Source of the DNA: Thiohalobacter thiocyanaticus | Lineage (GTDB): Bacteria > Pseudomonadota > Gammaproteobacteria > Thiohalobacterales > Thiohalobacteraceae | NCBI RefSeq assembly: GCF_003932505.1 | Contig: NZ_QZMU01000001.1 | Span: 2,551,001 to 2,615,000, forward strand | Direction of reading: 5' to 3' | DNA: 64,000 nt | Part shown: piece after piece, positions 37,605 to 47,105 of the stretch | How positions within the stretch are numbered: position 1 is the stretch's first letter | Layout of the letters: each line of letters opens with the position of its first letter | Made by a program: the position numbers and the translations under genes | Notes under the pieces: generated by a model | What the model was told of the DNA's origin: nothing | Seen by the model: the letters and a program-made list of their open reading frames with translations, nothing else | Databases searched by the model: none

Positions 37605-39315
37605 TCAGAAGTGGACCAGCGGCGGTGTCAGCTCCAGGCGGGCCCGCGTGCGCTCGCCGGTCTGCTCGAATTCCAGCCGCGCGCCCTGCTGCGGCAGCAG
37701 GGCGCGGACCAGCTCCAGACCGGTGCCCAGGCCCTGACCGCGATTGAAGTCGAATTCTGCCGGCAGGCGTCCCGAAGCACTGACCAGGATCCGGGCGCTG
37801 TGCTCCGCGTCCCGCTCCAGCCGGACCTGTACCCCGTCGCCACCGCCGTGCTTGGCCGCGTTCTGGATCAGCTCGTTCAGCACCAGGGCCACCGGCACGG
37901 CGGCCTCGGTATGTATCCAGATGGGCGAGCCCGCGCCCAGATCGATGCTGGGTTCGACCGGGGCGCGGGCCAGCGGGGCGGTGGCAGTCGCAATGGCCTC
38001 GACCATCTCGCACAGCCAGACCTTGAGATCATCCCCCTTGCCCTGCAGGCCATGGACCAGGGCGATGGACTGGACCTGACCGATGGCGCCGGTCATTGCC
38101 GCCTCCAGTTCCGGGTGCGCCCCGGCCTGCTGGCGCAGCAGGCCCACCACCCCCTGCAGGTTGTTCTTGATGCGGTGGTGCACCTCCCGGATCAGGGTGG
38201 TGCGGTGGCGCTGCTCTTCCTCCAGCCGGGCCTGCATCCGGCGTTCGCGCTCGGTGATGTCACGGAAGATGCCCTGGATCACGGTATCGTCGCCATAGCG
38301 GATCAGACTGGCCGCCACCTCGCAGCGGATCTGCTCGCCGTTGCCGCGGATGACCGGATGCGTCACCCGGGTGGTGCCCGCCTTACTGAGTTTCCGGAAT
38401 ACCGCCTGCACCTGCGGCAGTTCCTCCGTCGGGTGCAGCTCGGAGGCGTGCATGCGGCTCAGTTCCTCGCGGCTGTAGCCCAGCAGCTGTTCGGCCTGGC
38501 GATTGGCGTCGAGCAGCTTGCCCTCCATATCGGCGAGCAGGATGGCGTCCACGGCATTGTCCAGCAGGGCGCGGTACTTGCGTTCGGACGCGAGCAGGCG
38601 CCGTTCCCGCGCCTTGTCCTCGGTGATGTCGATGGCCAGGCCCAGCACGGCCGGCGTCGCCTGGCCGGGCAACCGGAACGGGATCTTGGTGGTGCGCAGG
38701 GTGCGGGGGCGGCCGTCGGCGCCGGTGAAGCCCTCCTCGGGATCAAAATGGGTTGGATCACGGCGCGGTCGTTGGCCAGCATCCGGGCCACCTGGTCGGG
38801 ATCGCCATGCAGCTCCTGGTGCAGACGGCCGGTCATGGCCTCCACGCTCAGTCCATAGGCCGCCGCCGCGGCCTGATTGACCAGGAGAAAGCGGCCCTCG
38901 GCATCCTTGACGAAAATCCGGTGCGGCACCAGATCGATGACCTGGCGCAGATAACGCTCGCTTTCGTGCAGGACCTCCTCCTGACGCGCATGCTCGGCCA
39001 GTATCTGTTCACGGCGCTGGTGCAGGCGCAGCAGCAGTGCGCTCAGCACGATCACCAGCAGGGACAGGCCGCGGTTGAGCAGGGCGATCCAGGTTGGCTC
39101 GGCCGGCGACAGGGGGATGGCGGCGAGCACCAGCAGGCAGGCGAGGCCGGTGACGACCCACAGCAGGGCGGGATGGGCCCAGAGGGTAAGCAGAGCCGGC
39201 ACCACATAGAGGATGCCGGTGGCCACCCCAGGGGCAGCTGCAGATCGAGCAGGAAGACCGCCGGCAGCAGGAGCAGGCTGGCGGCGGCGGCGAGATGACT
39301 GGTGGATCTGAACAT
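37605..39315 (-). pseudogene. Membrane PAS-PAS sensor histidine kinase (HisKA_2), two frameshifts
   Basis: Sensor kinase broken by two single-base deletions, one in a G-run at 39226-39229 and one near 38750. Corrected, it is about 570 aa. It begins MFRSTSHLAAAASLL and has about four or five N-terminal helices (VATGILYVVPALLTLW, LLWVVTGLACLLVLAAI, LLVIVLSALLLRLHQ). PAS 1 (RYLRQVIDLVPHRIFVKDAEG), PAS 2 (ERKYRALLDNAVDAILLADMEG), HisKA_2 with phospho-His in REVHHRIKNNLQ and a HATPase domain (VALVLNELIQNAAKHGG) follow. It ends 9 bp from convergent phoU and follows argF by 50 bp. Its partner and signal are unknown. Confidence 0.85.
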
Positions 39316-39365
39316 GGCTCAGAGCATAAGCCGTCGGGCCCCTCAGGGCGAATTGCGGCAGCGGC

Positions 39366-40269
39366 TCAGGTGAGCAGAAACTCCAGCAGCGCCTTCTGGG
39401 CGTGCAGGCGGTTCTCGGCCTCGTCCCAGACCACGCTCTGCGTGCTGTCCATGACGCCGGCGCTGACCTCCTCGCCCCGGTGGGCCGGCAGGCAGTGCAT
39501 GAACAGCGCCTCCGGGTCGGCCACGGCCAGCATTTCCTCGTTGACCTGAAAGTCCTGGAAGGCCTCGCGGCGCTTGGCCTGTTCCTCTTCCTGGCCCATG
39601 CTGGCCCACACATCGGTGGCGATCCAATGCGCCCCTTTCGCGGCTTCCATGGGATCGTCGAACAGCTGTACCCGGTCGCCGGCGGCGGCCAGTATCTCAC
39701 TGTCGGGCTGGTAGTCACCGGGACAGCCCAGGCGCAGGTTGAAGCCGAACTGGCGCGCTGCGTTGATATAGGAGTGACACATGTTGTTGCCGTCGCCGAT
39801 ATAGGTGACGGTTGCGCCCCGCACCTCGCCGCGGTGCTCGACGAAGGTCTGCACGTCGGCCAGCAGCTGGCAGGGGTGGTACAGATCGGTCAGCGCGTTG
39901 ATCACCGGCACCCGGGACTCAAAGGCGAAGCGCTCGATCTTGTCGTGCTCGTAGGTGCGGATGATGACGCAGTCGGCCATGCGCGACAGTACCCGCGCCG
40001 TGTCCTCCAGCGGCTCGCCGCGGCCCAGCTGGTGTGTCGCGCGGCGAGAGGAACATGGCATGGCCGCCGAGCTGGGCCATGCCGGCCTCGAACGAGACCC
40101 GGGTGCGGGTGGAGGATTTCTCGAACACCATGGCCAGGGTCTTGTTACGCAACGGTTCGAAGATCTCGCCGTCGTAGTGTTTCTGTTTCAGCTCGATCGC
40201 CCGGCGGATCAGGGTCTCCAGCTCGGCCGGGGACAGGTCCATCAGGGTGAGAAAGTGGCGCACAGGCAT
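39366..40269 (-). pseudogene. argF: Ornithine carbamoyltransferase, frameshifted
   Basis: Makes citrulline from ornithine and carbamoyl phosphate. The start [16 protein letters not shown] is the ATG at 40269, which has GGAGG seven bases upstream; a GTG at 40275 overlapping the argD stop has no proper spacing. The carbamoyl-phosphate loop [13 protein letters not shown] is intact. After FLSPRDT the frame breaks near 40036 and continues as [20 protein letters not shown], then [11 protein letters not shown] and [13 protein letters not shown]. Removing one base gives a normal 300-residue enzyme. A base-call error is likely because the rest is undamaged. Confidence 0.92.
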
Positions 40270-40271
40270 AT

Positions 40272-41456
40272 TCACGCCTCCTGCAGGAATTCGGTGACAA
40301 GGGCGCAGAGCGTCTCCACCAGTTCGTCCGCCTGCGTATCGGTGAAGATGAGCGGCGGCAGCAGGCGGATGACGTTCTGCGCAGTGACATTGATCAGCAG
40401 CCCGCGTTCCAGCGCTCGCTTGACCAGATCCCCACAGGGCCGGTCCAGGGCGATGGCCAGCAGCAGGCCGTGACCGCGGATCTCGCTAACGCCGGGGGTG
40501 TTACCCAGGCGGGAGCGGAAGGTATCTGACAGTTCAGAGCCCAGCTTCGCGGCGCGCGCGGGCAGCTGTTCCCGTTCCATGGTCTCCAGCACCGCCAGCG
40601 CGGTGCGGCAGCCCAGCGGATTGCCGCCGAAGGTGGTGCCGTGATGGCCGGGCTGGAACAGCTCCGCGGCCGCCCCGCGCGCCAGGCAGGCGCCGATGGG
40701 GAAGCCGTTGCCCAGGCCCTTGGCCAGGGTCAGGACATCGGGCAGGATGCCGGCGTGCTGGAAGGCGAACCATTCGCCGGTACGGCCGATGCCGGTCTGG
40801 ATCTCGTCCAGCATCAGCAGCCAGCCCTGTTCGTCGCAGATGGCGCGCAGTCCGGCCAGGTAATCGGGTGAGGGCACCCGGATGCCGCCTTCGCCCTGCA
40901 CCGGCTCGACCAGCACGGCCACGATGCCCTCGACTTCCGCGGCGGCCCGGCGGACGGCGTCGAGATCGTTGTAGGGCACCCGGGTGAAGCCCTCCACCAG
41001 CGGCTCGAATCCGGCCTGGATGCGGGCGTTGCCGGTGGCGGTGAGCGTGGCCAGGGTGCGGCCGTGAAAGCTGTTCTCCATCACCAGGATATGCGGTTTC
41101 GCGATGCCACGTCCGCGGGCGTGGAGGCGCGCCAGCTTGATCGCTGCTTCGTTGGCCTCGGCGCCGGAGTTGCAGAAAAAGGCCCGGTTCAGGCCGGCGC
41201 GAGTGCACAACTCCGCGGCCAACCGTTCCTGCAGCGGAATCTCGTACAGATTGGAGGTATGCACCAGGGTGCGGGCCTGATCGCAGATGGCCTCGCTCAC
41301 GGCCGGGTGGGCATGGCCCAGGCCGCAGACGGCGATGCCGCTGAGCGCGTCCAGGTAACGCCGGTCGCGGTCGTCCCACAGCAGGGCGCCCTCGCCGCGC
41401 ACGAAGCGCACCGGCAGGCGGCCGTAGTTGTGCATCAGGTGATCGTCACTGCTCAT
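40272..41456 (-). CDS. argD: Acetylornithine/succinyldiaminopimelate aminotransferase family
   Basis: PLP enzyme converting N-acetylglutamate semialdehyde to N-acetylornithine (and often the diaminopimelate pathway equivalent). The product is 394 aa, typical length. It begins [23 protein letters not shown]. Motifs: [43 protein letters not shown] with the PLP-binding Asp, and the Schiff-base lysine in [13 protein letters not shown]. The argF start follows within a few bases, so argD-argF form an operon. A possible promoter (TTGCCA at 41542 and TATAGG at 41521 on the minus strand, 15-bp spacer) is weak evidence. Confidence 0.94.
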   Translation of the reverse strand: MSSDDHLMHNYGRLPVRFVRGEGALLWDDRDRRYLDALSGIAVCGLGHAHPAVSEAICDQARTLVHTSNLYEIPLQERLAAELCTRAGLNRAFFCNSGAEANEAAIKLARLHARGRGIAKPHILVMENSFHGRTLATLTATGNARIQAGFEPLVEGFTRVPYNDLDAVRRAAAEVEGIVAVLVEPVQGEGGIRVPSPDYLAGLRAICDEQGWLLMLDEIQTGIGRTGEWFAFQHAGILPDVLTLAKGLGNGFPIGACLARGAAAELFQPGHHGTTFGGNPLGCRTALAVLETMEREQLPARAAKLGSELSDTFRSRLGNTPGVSEIRGHGLLLAIALDRPCGDLVKRALERGLLINVTAQNVIRLLPPLIFTDTQADELVETLCALVTEFLQEA

Positions 41457-41565
41457 ACAGGGGCCCAGAAAGCAAAAAAGCAGCTCGCAAGAGCCGCCAT
41501 GGGTAAAGGAATCATCCTATAAGGATTGGCCAGGCTTGGCAAATGGGATGATAATTCTATGAAAT

Positions 41566-41600
41566 AAAAAGGAAAGGCCCGGAGTATTCCGGGCCTTTCC
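41566..41600 (-). terminator. Terminator of the PuuD-like gene
   Basis: A strong hairpin, GGAAAGGCCCGGA against its complement (41571-41600), is followed on the minus strand by CCTTTTTATTT. It lies 24 bp beyond the stop of the PuuD-like gene and upstream of argD. Confidence 0.85.
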
Positions 41601-41624
41601 GGTACCGTCAGCCGCGGTCGGCGA

Positions 41625-42218
41625 TCAGAACGGCAGGCCGCCGTTGTGGTAGTGGCTGGCGGTCATGCACAGCAGCATGGGCAGCGACAGCAGGGTGTTG
41701 ATGCGCGAGGCATACAGGGCCACGGTCTTGGCCTTGGCCTTTTCCTCGTCGGAGGCCTGCACCATGCCCAGTACCTTCTTCTGGTTGGGCCAGATCAGCA
41801 CCCAGACATTGAACAGCATGATGGTGCCCAGCCAGGCGCCGATGCCGATCACGGCGGCGTTCTGCTTGAGCAGGAAGGCGTCAGCGAAGATGCCGTACTT
41901 GCCCAGCGCGGCGGCACCGGACAGCCAGGTCAGCAGCGCGGCCCAGCGGAAATACAACAGCGCCTTGGGTGCGACATACTTGCCGATGGCGGCCGGGCCG
42001 GGGCCGTCCTTGTCGGCCATGGCCTCGGCCTGGGCCGGGACCTGCACGAAGTTGAAGTAATACAGCAGGCCGATCCACATCACACCAACCACGACATGGA
42101 ACCAGATGGTCCATTCACTGGCCGTGGCGGGCACGGGGCTGTCGATGACGGCCACGATGATCAGCGCCAGCACGATGCCGACGACAGTGGTAGCCCAAGG
42201 CGATTTCAATGGGTTCAT
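41625..42218 (-). CDS. PuuD-like membrane protein (urate oxidase N-terminal domain family)
   Basis: A 197-residue membrane protein with five or so helices. The blocks WTIWFHVVVGVMWIGLLYYFNFVQVP, YVAPKALLYFRWAALLTWLSG and IGAWLGTIMLFNVWVLIWPNQKKVLG match the membrane part of the PuuD urate hydroxylase family. Typical PuuD has about 400 residues and a C-terminal cytochrome c domain; that domain and its CxxCH motif are absent here, so it is a stand-alone membrane domain. Conserved histidines (FHVVVG, SHYH) may bind heme. Real urate activity is uncertain. It starts 230 bp from divergent hyuB. Confidence 0.8.
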   Translation of the reverse strand: MNPLKSPWATTVVGIVLALIIVAVIDSPVPATASEWTIWFHVVVGVMWIGLLYYFNFVQVPAQAEAMADKDGPGPAAIGKYVAPKALLYFRWAALLTWLSGAAALGKYGIFADAFLLKQNAAVIGIGAWLGTIMLFNVWVLIWPNQKKVLGMVQASDEEKAKAKTVALYASRINTLLSLPMLLCMTASHYHNGGLPF

Positions 42219-42447
42219 GGATCATACCTCCAGGATCTTATTTTTGCGGGAAGGGTTGGATGTTTAAAACCCGATGAATTTACTAGGGTTCGAGAGAATA
42301 GGGTAGCAGTTGGTCGATTGCAATAGCCTAACTCCGGCATTCTGTTGGGTTTTATTGCGCCTGCGCGCTGAATATAGCAAAGAAAACCTGTACCATCCCT
42401 GCCATGCAATTGACACCCGATCCCTTACGCTGTCCGCTGCGCCGTCC

Positions 42448-43983
42448 ATGGATGCCATCGAACTGAGCCTGTTCGCCAGCCGCATCGAGGCGGTGTGCGA
42501 CGAGATGGGCGCGGTACTGCAGCGCTCGGCCTTCTCACCCAACATCCGTGACCGGCTGGATTATTCCTGCGCCGTGTTCGGCCCCGACGGCGAGTTGTGC
42601 GCCCAGGCCGCCCACATCCCGGTGCACCTGGGCAGCATGGCCTATGCCATGCGCGATCTGGTGGGCGCAGTCGACTGGGCGCCGGGCGACATGCTCATCG
42701 TCAACGATCCCTACCTGGGCGGTACCCACCTGCCCGATGTGACCCTGATCGCGGCCGTGTTCCTGGACGGGCGGCTGATCGGCTTCGTGGCCAACCGGGC
42801 CCATCACGCCGACATCGGCGCCGAGGCCCCGGGCTCCATGCCGGTGTCAAAGCGCCTGGACGAAGAGGGCAGGATCATCCCGCCCGCCCTGCTGCTGCAC
42901 GGCGGCGAACTGGATGAGGCCCTGTTCGGGGAGATCACCGCCGCCACCGCCGCGCCGGCTGTCACCGAGGGGGATTTCACCGCCCAGATCAGTGCCAACC
43001 GTGTCGGTGCCAGGCGCCTGCAGGCCCTGGCCGACGCCCGGGGGGGTGATGCCTATCTGCAGGCGCTTGCCGCCCTGAACGACTATGCCGCCGCCCTGGC
43101 CGGCGAGGCATTGGCGGAACTCCCGCCCGGACGCTACCGCTTCACCGACTATATGGACGACGACGGCCAGGGCCATGCGCGGCTGCCGATCCGGGTCTGC
43201 GTGACGGTCGATGCCGACCGGGTGGAGGTGGATTTCACCGGCACCGCGGCGCAGACGCCGGGCAACATCAACTGCCCGCTGTCGGTGGCCGCGGCGGCGG
43301 TCTACTATGTGTTTCGCTGCCTGCTGCCGCCCCAGACCCCGGCCTGTGCCGGCAGTTTCCGCGCCATCCATCTCAGTGCCCCGGCAGGCTGCCTGGTCAA
43401 TGCCCGGCGGCCGGCAGCGGTGGCGGCCGGCAATGTCGAGACCTCCAGCCGTATCGTGGATGCCCTGCTGGGCGCGCTTGCGAATGCCCTGCCGGCGCGC
43501 ATCCCGGCGGCCAGCCAGGGCACGATGAACAATCTGGCCATGGGCGCACGCGGCCCCGGCGTGAGCTGGGACTATTATGAAACCCTGGGCGGCGGCATGG
43601 GTGGCGGACCGGAGCAGCCGGGCCTGAACGCCGTGCAGACGCACATGACCAATACCCTGAACACGCCCATCGAGGTGGTGGAGCGGTTCTATCCCCTGCG
43701 GATCAACCGCTATGCCATCCGCCGCGGCTCCGGCGGCAGCGGCCGCCATCCCGGCGGTGACGGCCTGATCCGGGAATACGAATTCCTGGCCCCGGCGCAG
43801 GTGACCCTGTTGACCGAACGCCGGACCAGTGCGCCCTGGGGGCTGCAGGGCGGCGGCGACGGCCAGCCGGGGATGAATCGTCTGAACGCTGAGCCGTTGG
43901 CGGCGAAGGTCGCGCTGGATGTCGCCGCCGGCGACCGGCTCAGCCTGGAGACGCCCGGCGGTGGCGGCTGGGGTGAGCCTTGA
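42448..43983 (+). CDS. Hydantoinase B / oxoprolinase family protein, unpaired
   Basis: The 511-residue product is a complete HyuB-type subunit, which normally acts with HyuA in ATP-dependent hydrolysis of 5-oxoproline or N-methylhydantoin-like rings, or in acetone carboxylase-like complexes. I chose MDAIELSLFASRIEAV at 42448; the 46 residues upstream in frame are unlike the family. Conserved blocks are SPNIRDRLDYSCAVF, GDMLIVNDPYLGGTHLPDV, NRAHHADIGAEAPGSMP, GNVETSSRIVDALLGAL and TLGGGMGGGP. The C-terminus GDRLSLETPGGGGWG is canonical. No hyuA flanks it: divergent PuuD-like protein on one side and a BON lipoprotein on the other. Confidence 0.9.
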   Translation: MDAIELSLFASRIEAVCDEMGAVLQRSAFSPNIRDRLDYSCAVFGPDGELCAQAAHIPVHLGSMAYAMRDLVGAVDWAPGDMLIVNDPYLGGTHLPDVTLIAAVFLDGRLIGFVANRAHHADIGAEAPGSMPVSKRLDEEGRIIPPALLLHGGELDEALFGEITAATAAPAVTEGDFTAQISANRVGARRLQALADARGGDAYLQALAALNDYAAALAGEALAELPPGRYRFTDYMDDDGQGHARLPIRVCVTVDADRVEVDFTGTAAQTPGNINCPLSVAAAAVYYVFRCLLPPQTPACAGSFRAIHLSAPAGCLVNARRPAAVAAGNVETSSRIVDALLGALANALPARIPAASQGTMNNLAMGARGPGVSWDYYETLGGGMGGGPEQPGLNAVQTHMTNTLNTPIEVVERFYPLRINRYAIRRGSGGSGRHPGGDGLIREYEFLAPAQVTLLTERRTSAPWGLQGGGDGQPGMNRLNAEPLAAKVALDVAAGDRLSLETPGGGGWGEP

Positions 43984-44017
43984 ATTATAGCCCGTAAGCC
44001 GGAAACAGAAGAATTGC

Positions 44018-44130
44018 CGTCATCCCGGCGAAGGCCGGGATCCAGAAATCAGGCACAGGAATGACAGGCGGAAATCCTGTGATCATGGCGGTGCTGGATC
44101 CCGGCCTTCGCCGGGATGACGAACGGGAAA
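44018..44130. repeat. GTCATCCCGGCGAAGGCCGGGATCC inverted repeats
   Basis: CCGTCATCCCGGCGAAGG at 44018 and its reverse form CCTTCGCCGGGATGACG ending at about 44121 bracket a short spacer between hyuB and the BON gene. The same family occurs at 44571 and inside 2876-3197. Confidence 0.75.
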
Positions 44131-44163
44131 TGAATCTGAGTTTTCAAACAGGAGTATTGATGC

Positions 44164-44511
44164 ATGAACAGGCTCTGGATCGCGTTGCTGTGCTGTCTGG
44201 CCCCGGCCCTGTCCGGCTGCGGCGCCCTGGTGGTGGGCGGGGCCGCGGCCGGCGGCTATTATGTCGGTCAGGACGAGCGCAGCGCCGGCGAGATCTCGCG
44301 CGATGCGACCATAACCTCCACCATCAACGCCCGCTATGTGCGCGATAGGGAGGTGAAGGCGATGGATATCAATGTCGACACCTATCGTGGCGTGGTCACC
44401 CTCTACGGCAGTGTCGCCAGTCAGCGGGCACGCGACCGGGCGGTGGAGATCGCCCGTAGTGTGAAGGGGGTGAAGCAGGTGAATTCCAAACTGACAGTGG
44501 TCGATGGCTGA
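44164..44511 (+). CDS. BON-domain lipoprotein (OsmY-like)
   Basis: A 115-residue lipoprotein beginning MNRLWIALLCCLAPALSGC. The lipobox LSGC places the lipidated cysteine near residue 19. A glycine-rich stretch (GGAAAGGYYVG) follows, then one BON domain, about residues 45-112: ITSTINARYVRDREVKAMDINVDTYRGVVTLYGSVASQ through GVKQVNSKLTVV. BON proteins bind phospholipid and are often osmotic-stress or envelope-maintenance factors. Its position before an osmolyte-type amidotransferase is consistent with an osmotic role, though the link is only positional. Confidence 0.9.
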   Translation: MNRLWIALLCCLAPALSGCGALVVGGAAAGGYYVGQDERSAGEISRDATITSTINARYVRDREVKAMDINVDTYRGVVTLYGSVASQRARDRAVEIARSVKGVKQVNSKLTVVDG

Positions 44512-44570
44512 TGCGGGTGTACTGGGGCAGTCACACAGCGGTTTGCTGTGTTGGCGACGATGCAAAAGAA

Positions 44571-44600
44571 CCGTCATCCCCGCGAAGGCGGGGATGACGG
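44571..44600. repeat. Perfect 30-bp hairpin repeat
   Basis: CCGTCATCCCCGC pairs with GCGGGGATGACGG across a GAAG loop, a perfect 13-bp stem. It is a half-size copy of the 44018 family and sits in the 150-bp gap before the amidotransferase gene. Confidence 0.8.
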
Positions 44601-44661
44601 GGGGTGTTATCAAGGGTTCCCTGACTTGTGTTCTGTATCCTGAGACCTGGATCCTGATCTG

Positions 44662-46434
44662 ATGTGCGGCATCTGCGGCGAACTGCGCTTCGACGGCCGG
44701 GCCCCGGACCTGGGCACGGTCCATCGCATGCTGGAGCGGCTGGAACGGCGCGGCCCTGACCATGCCGGCAGTCACTCCGACGGCCCGCTGGCCATGGGCC
44801 ACCGGCGGCTGTCCATCATCGATCTCAGCGCGCACGCCAACCAGCCGATGGTCGATCAGGATCTGGATCTGGCCATTGTCTTCAACGGCACCATCTACAA
44901 CTACCCCGAACTGCGCGAGGAACTGATCGGGCTGGGCTATCACTTCTTCTCCCACGGCGACACCGAGGTCATCCTCAAGGCCTACAAGGCCTGGGGCGAG
45001 GCCTGCGTGGAACGACTGCACGGCATGTTCGCCTTCGCAGTCTGGGACAGCGACCGCCAGCGCCTGTTCGTGGCGCGCGACCGCATGGGTATCAAGCCGC
45101 TCTATTACCGTTATGCCGGCGGCAGCTTCCGCTTCGCCTCCACCAGCCAGGCCCTGATCGCCGCCGGCGGGGTGAGCAGCGATCTGGACTCGGTGGCGCT
45201 GCATCACCTGTTCACCCTGCACGCCGTGGTGCCGGCGCCGCGCACCGTGCTGCGCGGGGTACGCAAGCTCGATCCCGGCCATTACCTGGTGGTGGAGGCC
45301 GACGGCCGCTGGCGCAAGCGGCGCTACTGGACGCTCGAGGCGCAGCGCCCGGCCCGGTCCATGGACGAGACCGAATGGACCGAGGCCATCCATGATGCGC
45401 TCAGGGAGGCCGTGCGCCGGCGCATCGAGATCAGTGACGTGCCGGTCGGGGTGCTGCTCTCCGGCGGGCTGGATTCCAGCCTGCTGGTCGCGCTGCTGGC
45501 CGAGGTGGGGGTCAGGGATCTGCTCACCTTCTCGGTCGGCTTCGAGGACCAGCCCGAGGAGAAGGGCAGCGAGTTCGAATATTCCGACCCGGTGGCCGAA
45601 CGCTACGCCACCCGCCACCACAAGTACCGCATTCCCAACAGTGAGGTGCTGAACCGCCTGCCCGAGGCTGTCGACAACATGACCGAACCCATGTTCGGCC
45701 AGGATGCCGTGGCCTTCTACCTGCTGGCCGAGCAGGTATCAAAAAGCGTGAAGGTGGTGCAGAGCGGGCAGGGCGCGGACGAGGTCTTCGCCGGCTATTT
45801 CTGGTATCCGCGCATGATCGAGGAGACGGGCGAGCCGATCGAGCGCTTCCGCCGGCACTACTTCGATCGCGACCATGACGAGTATCGGGAGATGGTCGAA
45901 CCGGCCTGGCGCGGTCTGGATTACACCGGGGCGAAGATCGGCCGGCGCCTGCGCCAGCCCGGCGCGGACGAGTTCATTGACCAGGTGCTGCGCCTGGATG
46001 TGACCACGCTTATTGTCGATGACCCGGTCAAGCGGGTGGACAACATGACCATGGCCTGGGGCCTGGAGGCCAGGGTGCCCTTCCTCGACCACAAGCTGGT
46101 CGAACTGGCCGCGCAGATGCCGCCCGAGTACAAGCTCGGTTCCGGCGGCAAGCAGGTGCTCAAGTCGATCGCCCGCGGCCGGCTGCCGGATGCGGTCATC
46201 GACCGACCCAAGGGCTATTTTCCGGTACCGGCCCTCAAGTACGTGCGCGGGCCCTTCCTGGACTTCATGCGCGATATCCTGGATTCACAGGCCTGCCGCG
46301 AACGCGGCCTGTACCGGCGTGAATATGTGGACAAGCTGCTGGACGCGCCCGAGTCGCACCACACCCGCATCCTGGGCAGCAAGCTGTGGCACCTGGCCCT
46401 GTTGGAGTACTGGCTGCAGCGTAATGTGGGGTAG
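44662..46434 (+). CDS. N-acetylglutaminylglutamine amidotransferase / asparagine synthetase family
   Basis: Glutamine-dependent amidotransferase, 590 aa. The class II glutaminase domain starts with nucleophile Cys2 (MCGICGELRFDG) and includes RRLSIIDLS, FNGTIYNYPELREEL and GDTEVILKAY. The synthetase domain has the PP-loop VLLSGGLDSSLLVALL (about 273) and a second ATP region QGADEVFAGYFWYP. The opening MCGICGELRFDGRAPDL and the EARVPFLDHKLVELA and RPKGYFPVPALKY blocks fit the amidotransferase of the NAGGN osmolyte pathway better than AsnB. The usual partner, a GNAT/ATP-grasp NAGGN synthase, is not adjacent, so plain asparagine synthesis remains possible. Confidence 0.8.
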   Translation: MCGICGELRFDGRAPDLGTVHRMLERLERRGPDHAGSHSDGPLAMGHRRLSIIDLSAHANQPMVDQDLDLAIVFNGTIYNYPELREELIGLGYHFFSHGDTEVILKAYKAWGEACVERLHGMFAFAVWDSDRQRLFVARDRMGIKPLYYRYAGGSFRFASTSQALIAAGGVSSDLDSVALHHLFTLHAVVPAPRTVLRGVRKLDPGHYLVVEADGRWRKRRYWTLEAQRPARSMDETEWTEAIHDALREAVRRRIEISDVPVGVLLSGGLDSSLLVALLAEVGVRDLLTFSVGFEDQPEEKGSEFEYSDPVAERYATRHHKYRIPNSEVLNRLPEAVDNMTEPMFGQDAVAFYLLAEQVSKSVKVVQSGQGADEVFAGYFWYPRMIEETGEPIERFRRHYFDRDHDEYREMVEPAWRGLDYTGAKIGRRLRQPGADEFIDQVLRLDVTTLIVDDPVKRVDNMTMAWGLEARVPFLDHKLVELAAQMPPEYKLGSGGKQVLKSIARGRLPDAVIDRPKGYFPVPALKYVRGPFLDFMRDILDSQACRERGLYRREYVDKLLDAPESHHTRILGSKLWHLALLEYWLQRNVG

Positions 46435-46461
46435 GGGGCACTGACTGGCTCTTATTACCCT

Positions 46462-46547
46462 GTCATTGCGAGCGAAGCGCGGCAATCCCCGACGGACAAA
46501 TCCAAGCCTAGGGAGATTGCCGCGTCACTTCGTTCCTCGCAATGACG
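46462..46547. repeat. GTCATTGCGAGCGAAGCGCGGCAATC repeat
   Basis: Palindromic element of the same family as 13910 and 19307: GTCATTGCGAGCGAAGCG on the left and CTTCGTTCCTCGCAATGAC on the right. It lies between the amidotransferase and grxD genes. Confidence 0.8.
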
Positions 46548-46686
46548 GAAATTGCGTCCAGCGGCGGTTTTTTCTAGCCCGAAAGGAATATTCCCCTTGA
46601 AACCGGGCCTTTTTTCCCCCATCCCGGGCGAGTAGACTCCGATGATCAGTAATCGAGTCCCGAATTCACGCTGACGAACCGAGGTA

Positions 46687-47040
46687 ATGACGATGGATGT
46701 ACTGGATAAAATCAAGCAGGCGGTGGATTCCCACCCGGTGGTGATCTTCATGAAGGGCACCCCCGAGATGCCCATGTGCGGCTTCTCCAGCCGCGCGTCC
46801 CAGGCCCTGCAGGCCTGCGGCGAGGAATTCGCCTATGTGAACGTGCTCTCCGATCCGGAGGTGATGGAGAACCTGCCCCGTTTCGCCAACTGGCCGACCT
46901 TCCCGCAGATCTACATCAACGGCGAGCTGATCGGCGGCTGCGACATCACCCTGGAGATGTACCAGAACGGCGAACTGGAGAAGATGGTCAAGGAGGCCGT
47001 CGCCGCCAAGGCCGGACAGGGTGACTCCGCCGCCCAGTAA
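46687..47040 (+). CDS. grxD: Monothiol glutaredoxin
   Basis: A 117-residue monothiol (CGFS-type) glutaredoxin that carries [2Fe-2S] clusters and works in iron-sulfur delivery. It begins MTMDVLDKIKQAVDSHPVV (MDVLDK six bases later is also possible). The signature is FMKGTPEMPMCGFSSRASQAL, with the glutathione/cluster residues WPTFPQIYINGELIGGCDI downstream. Length is normal. It stands alone and is followed by a hairpin terminator. Confidence 0.96.
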   Translation: MTMDVLDKIKQAVDSHPVVIFMKGTPEMPMCGFSSRASQALQACGEEFAYVNVLSDPEVMENLPRFANWPTFPQIYINGELIGGCDITLEMYQNGELEKMVKEAVAAKAGQGDSAAQ

Positions 47041-47067
47041 GACCGTCCGCTGAGCGTCCGCCACGCC

Positions 47068-47105
47068 ACGCCCGCCGGTTGTCGCCGGCGGGCGTGTTGT
47101 TATTA
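47068..47105. terminator. Terminator between convergent grxD and degS
   Basis: ACGCCCGCCGG (47068-47078) pairs perfectly with CCGGCGGGCGT (47085-47095), followed by GTTGTTATTATT. It lies between convergent genes; the T-rich side serves grxD. Confidence 0.75.
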
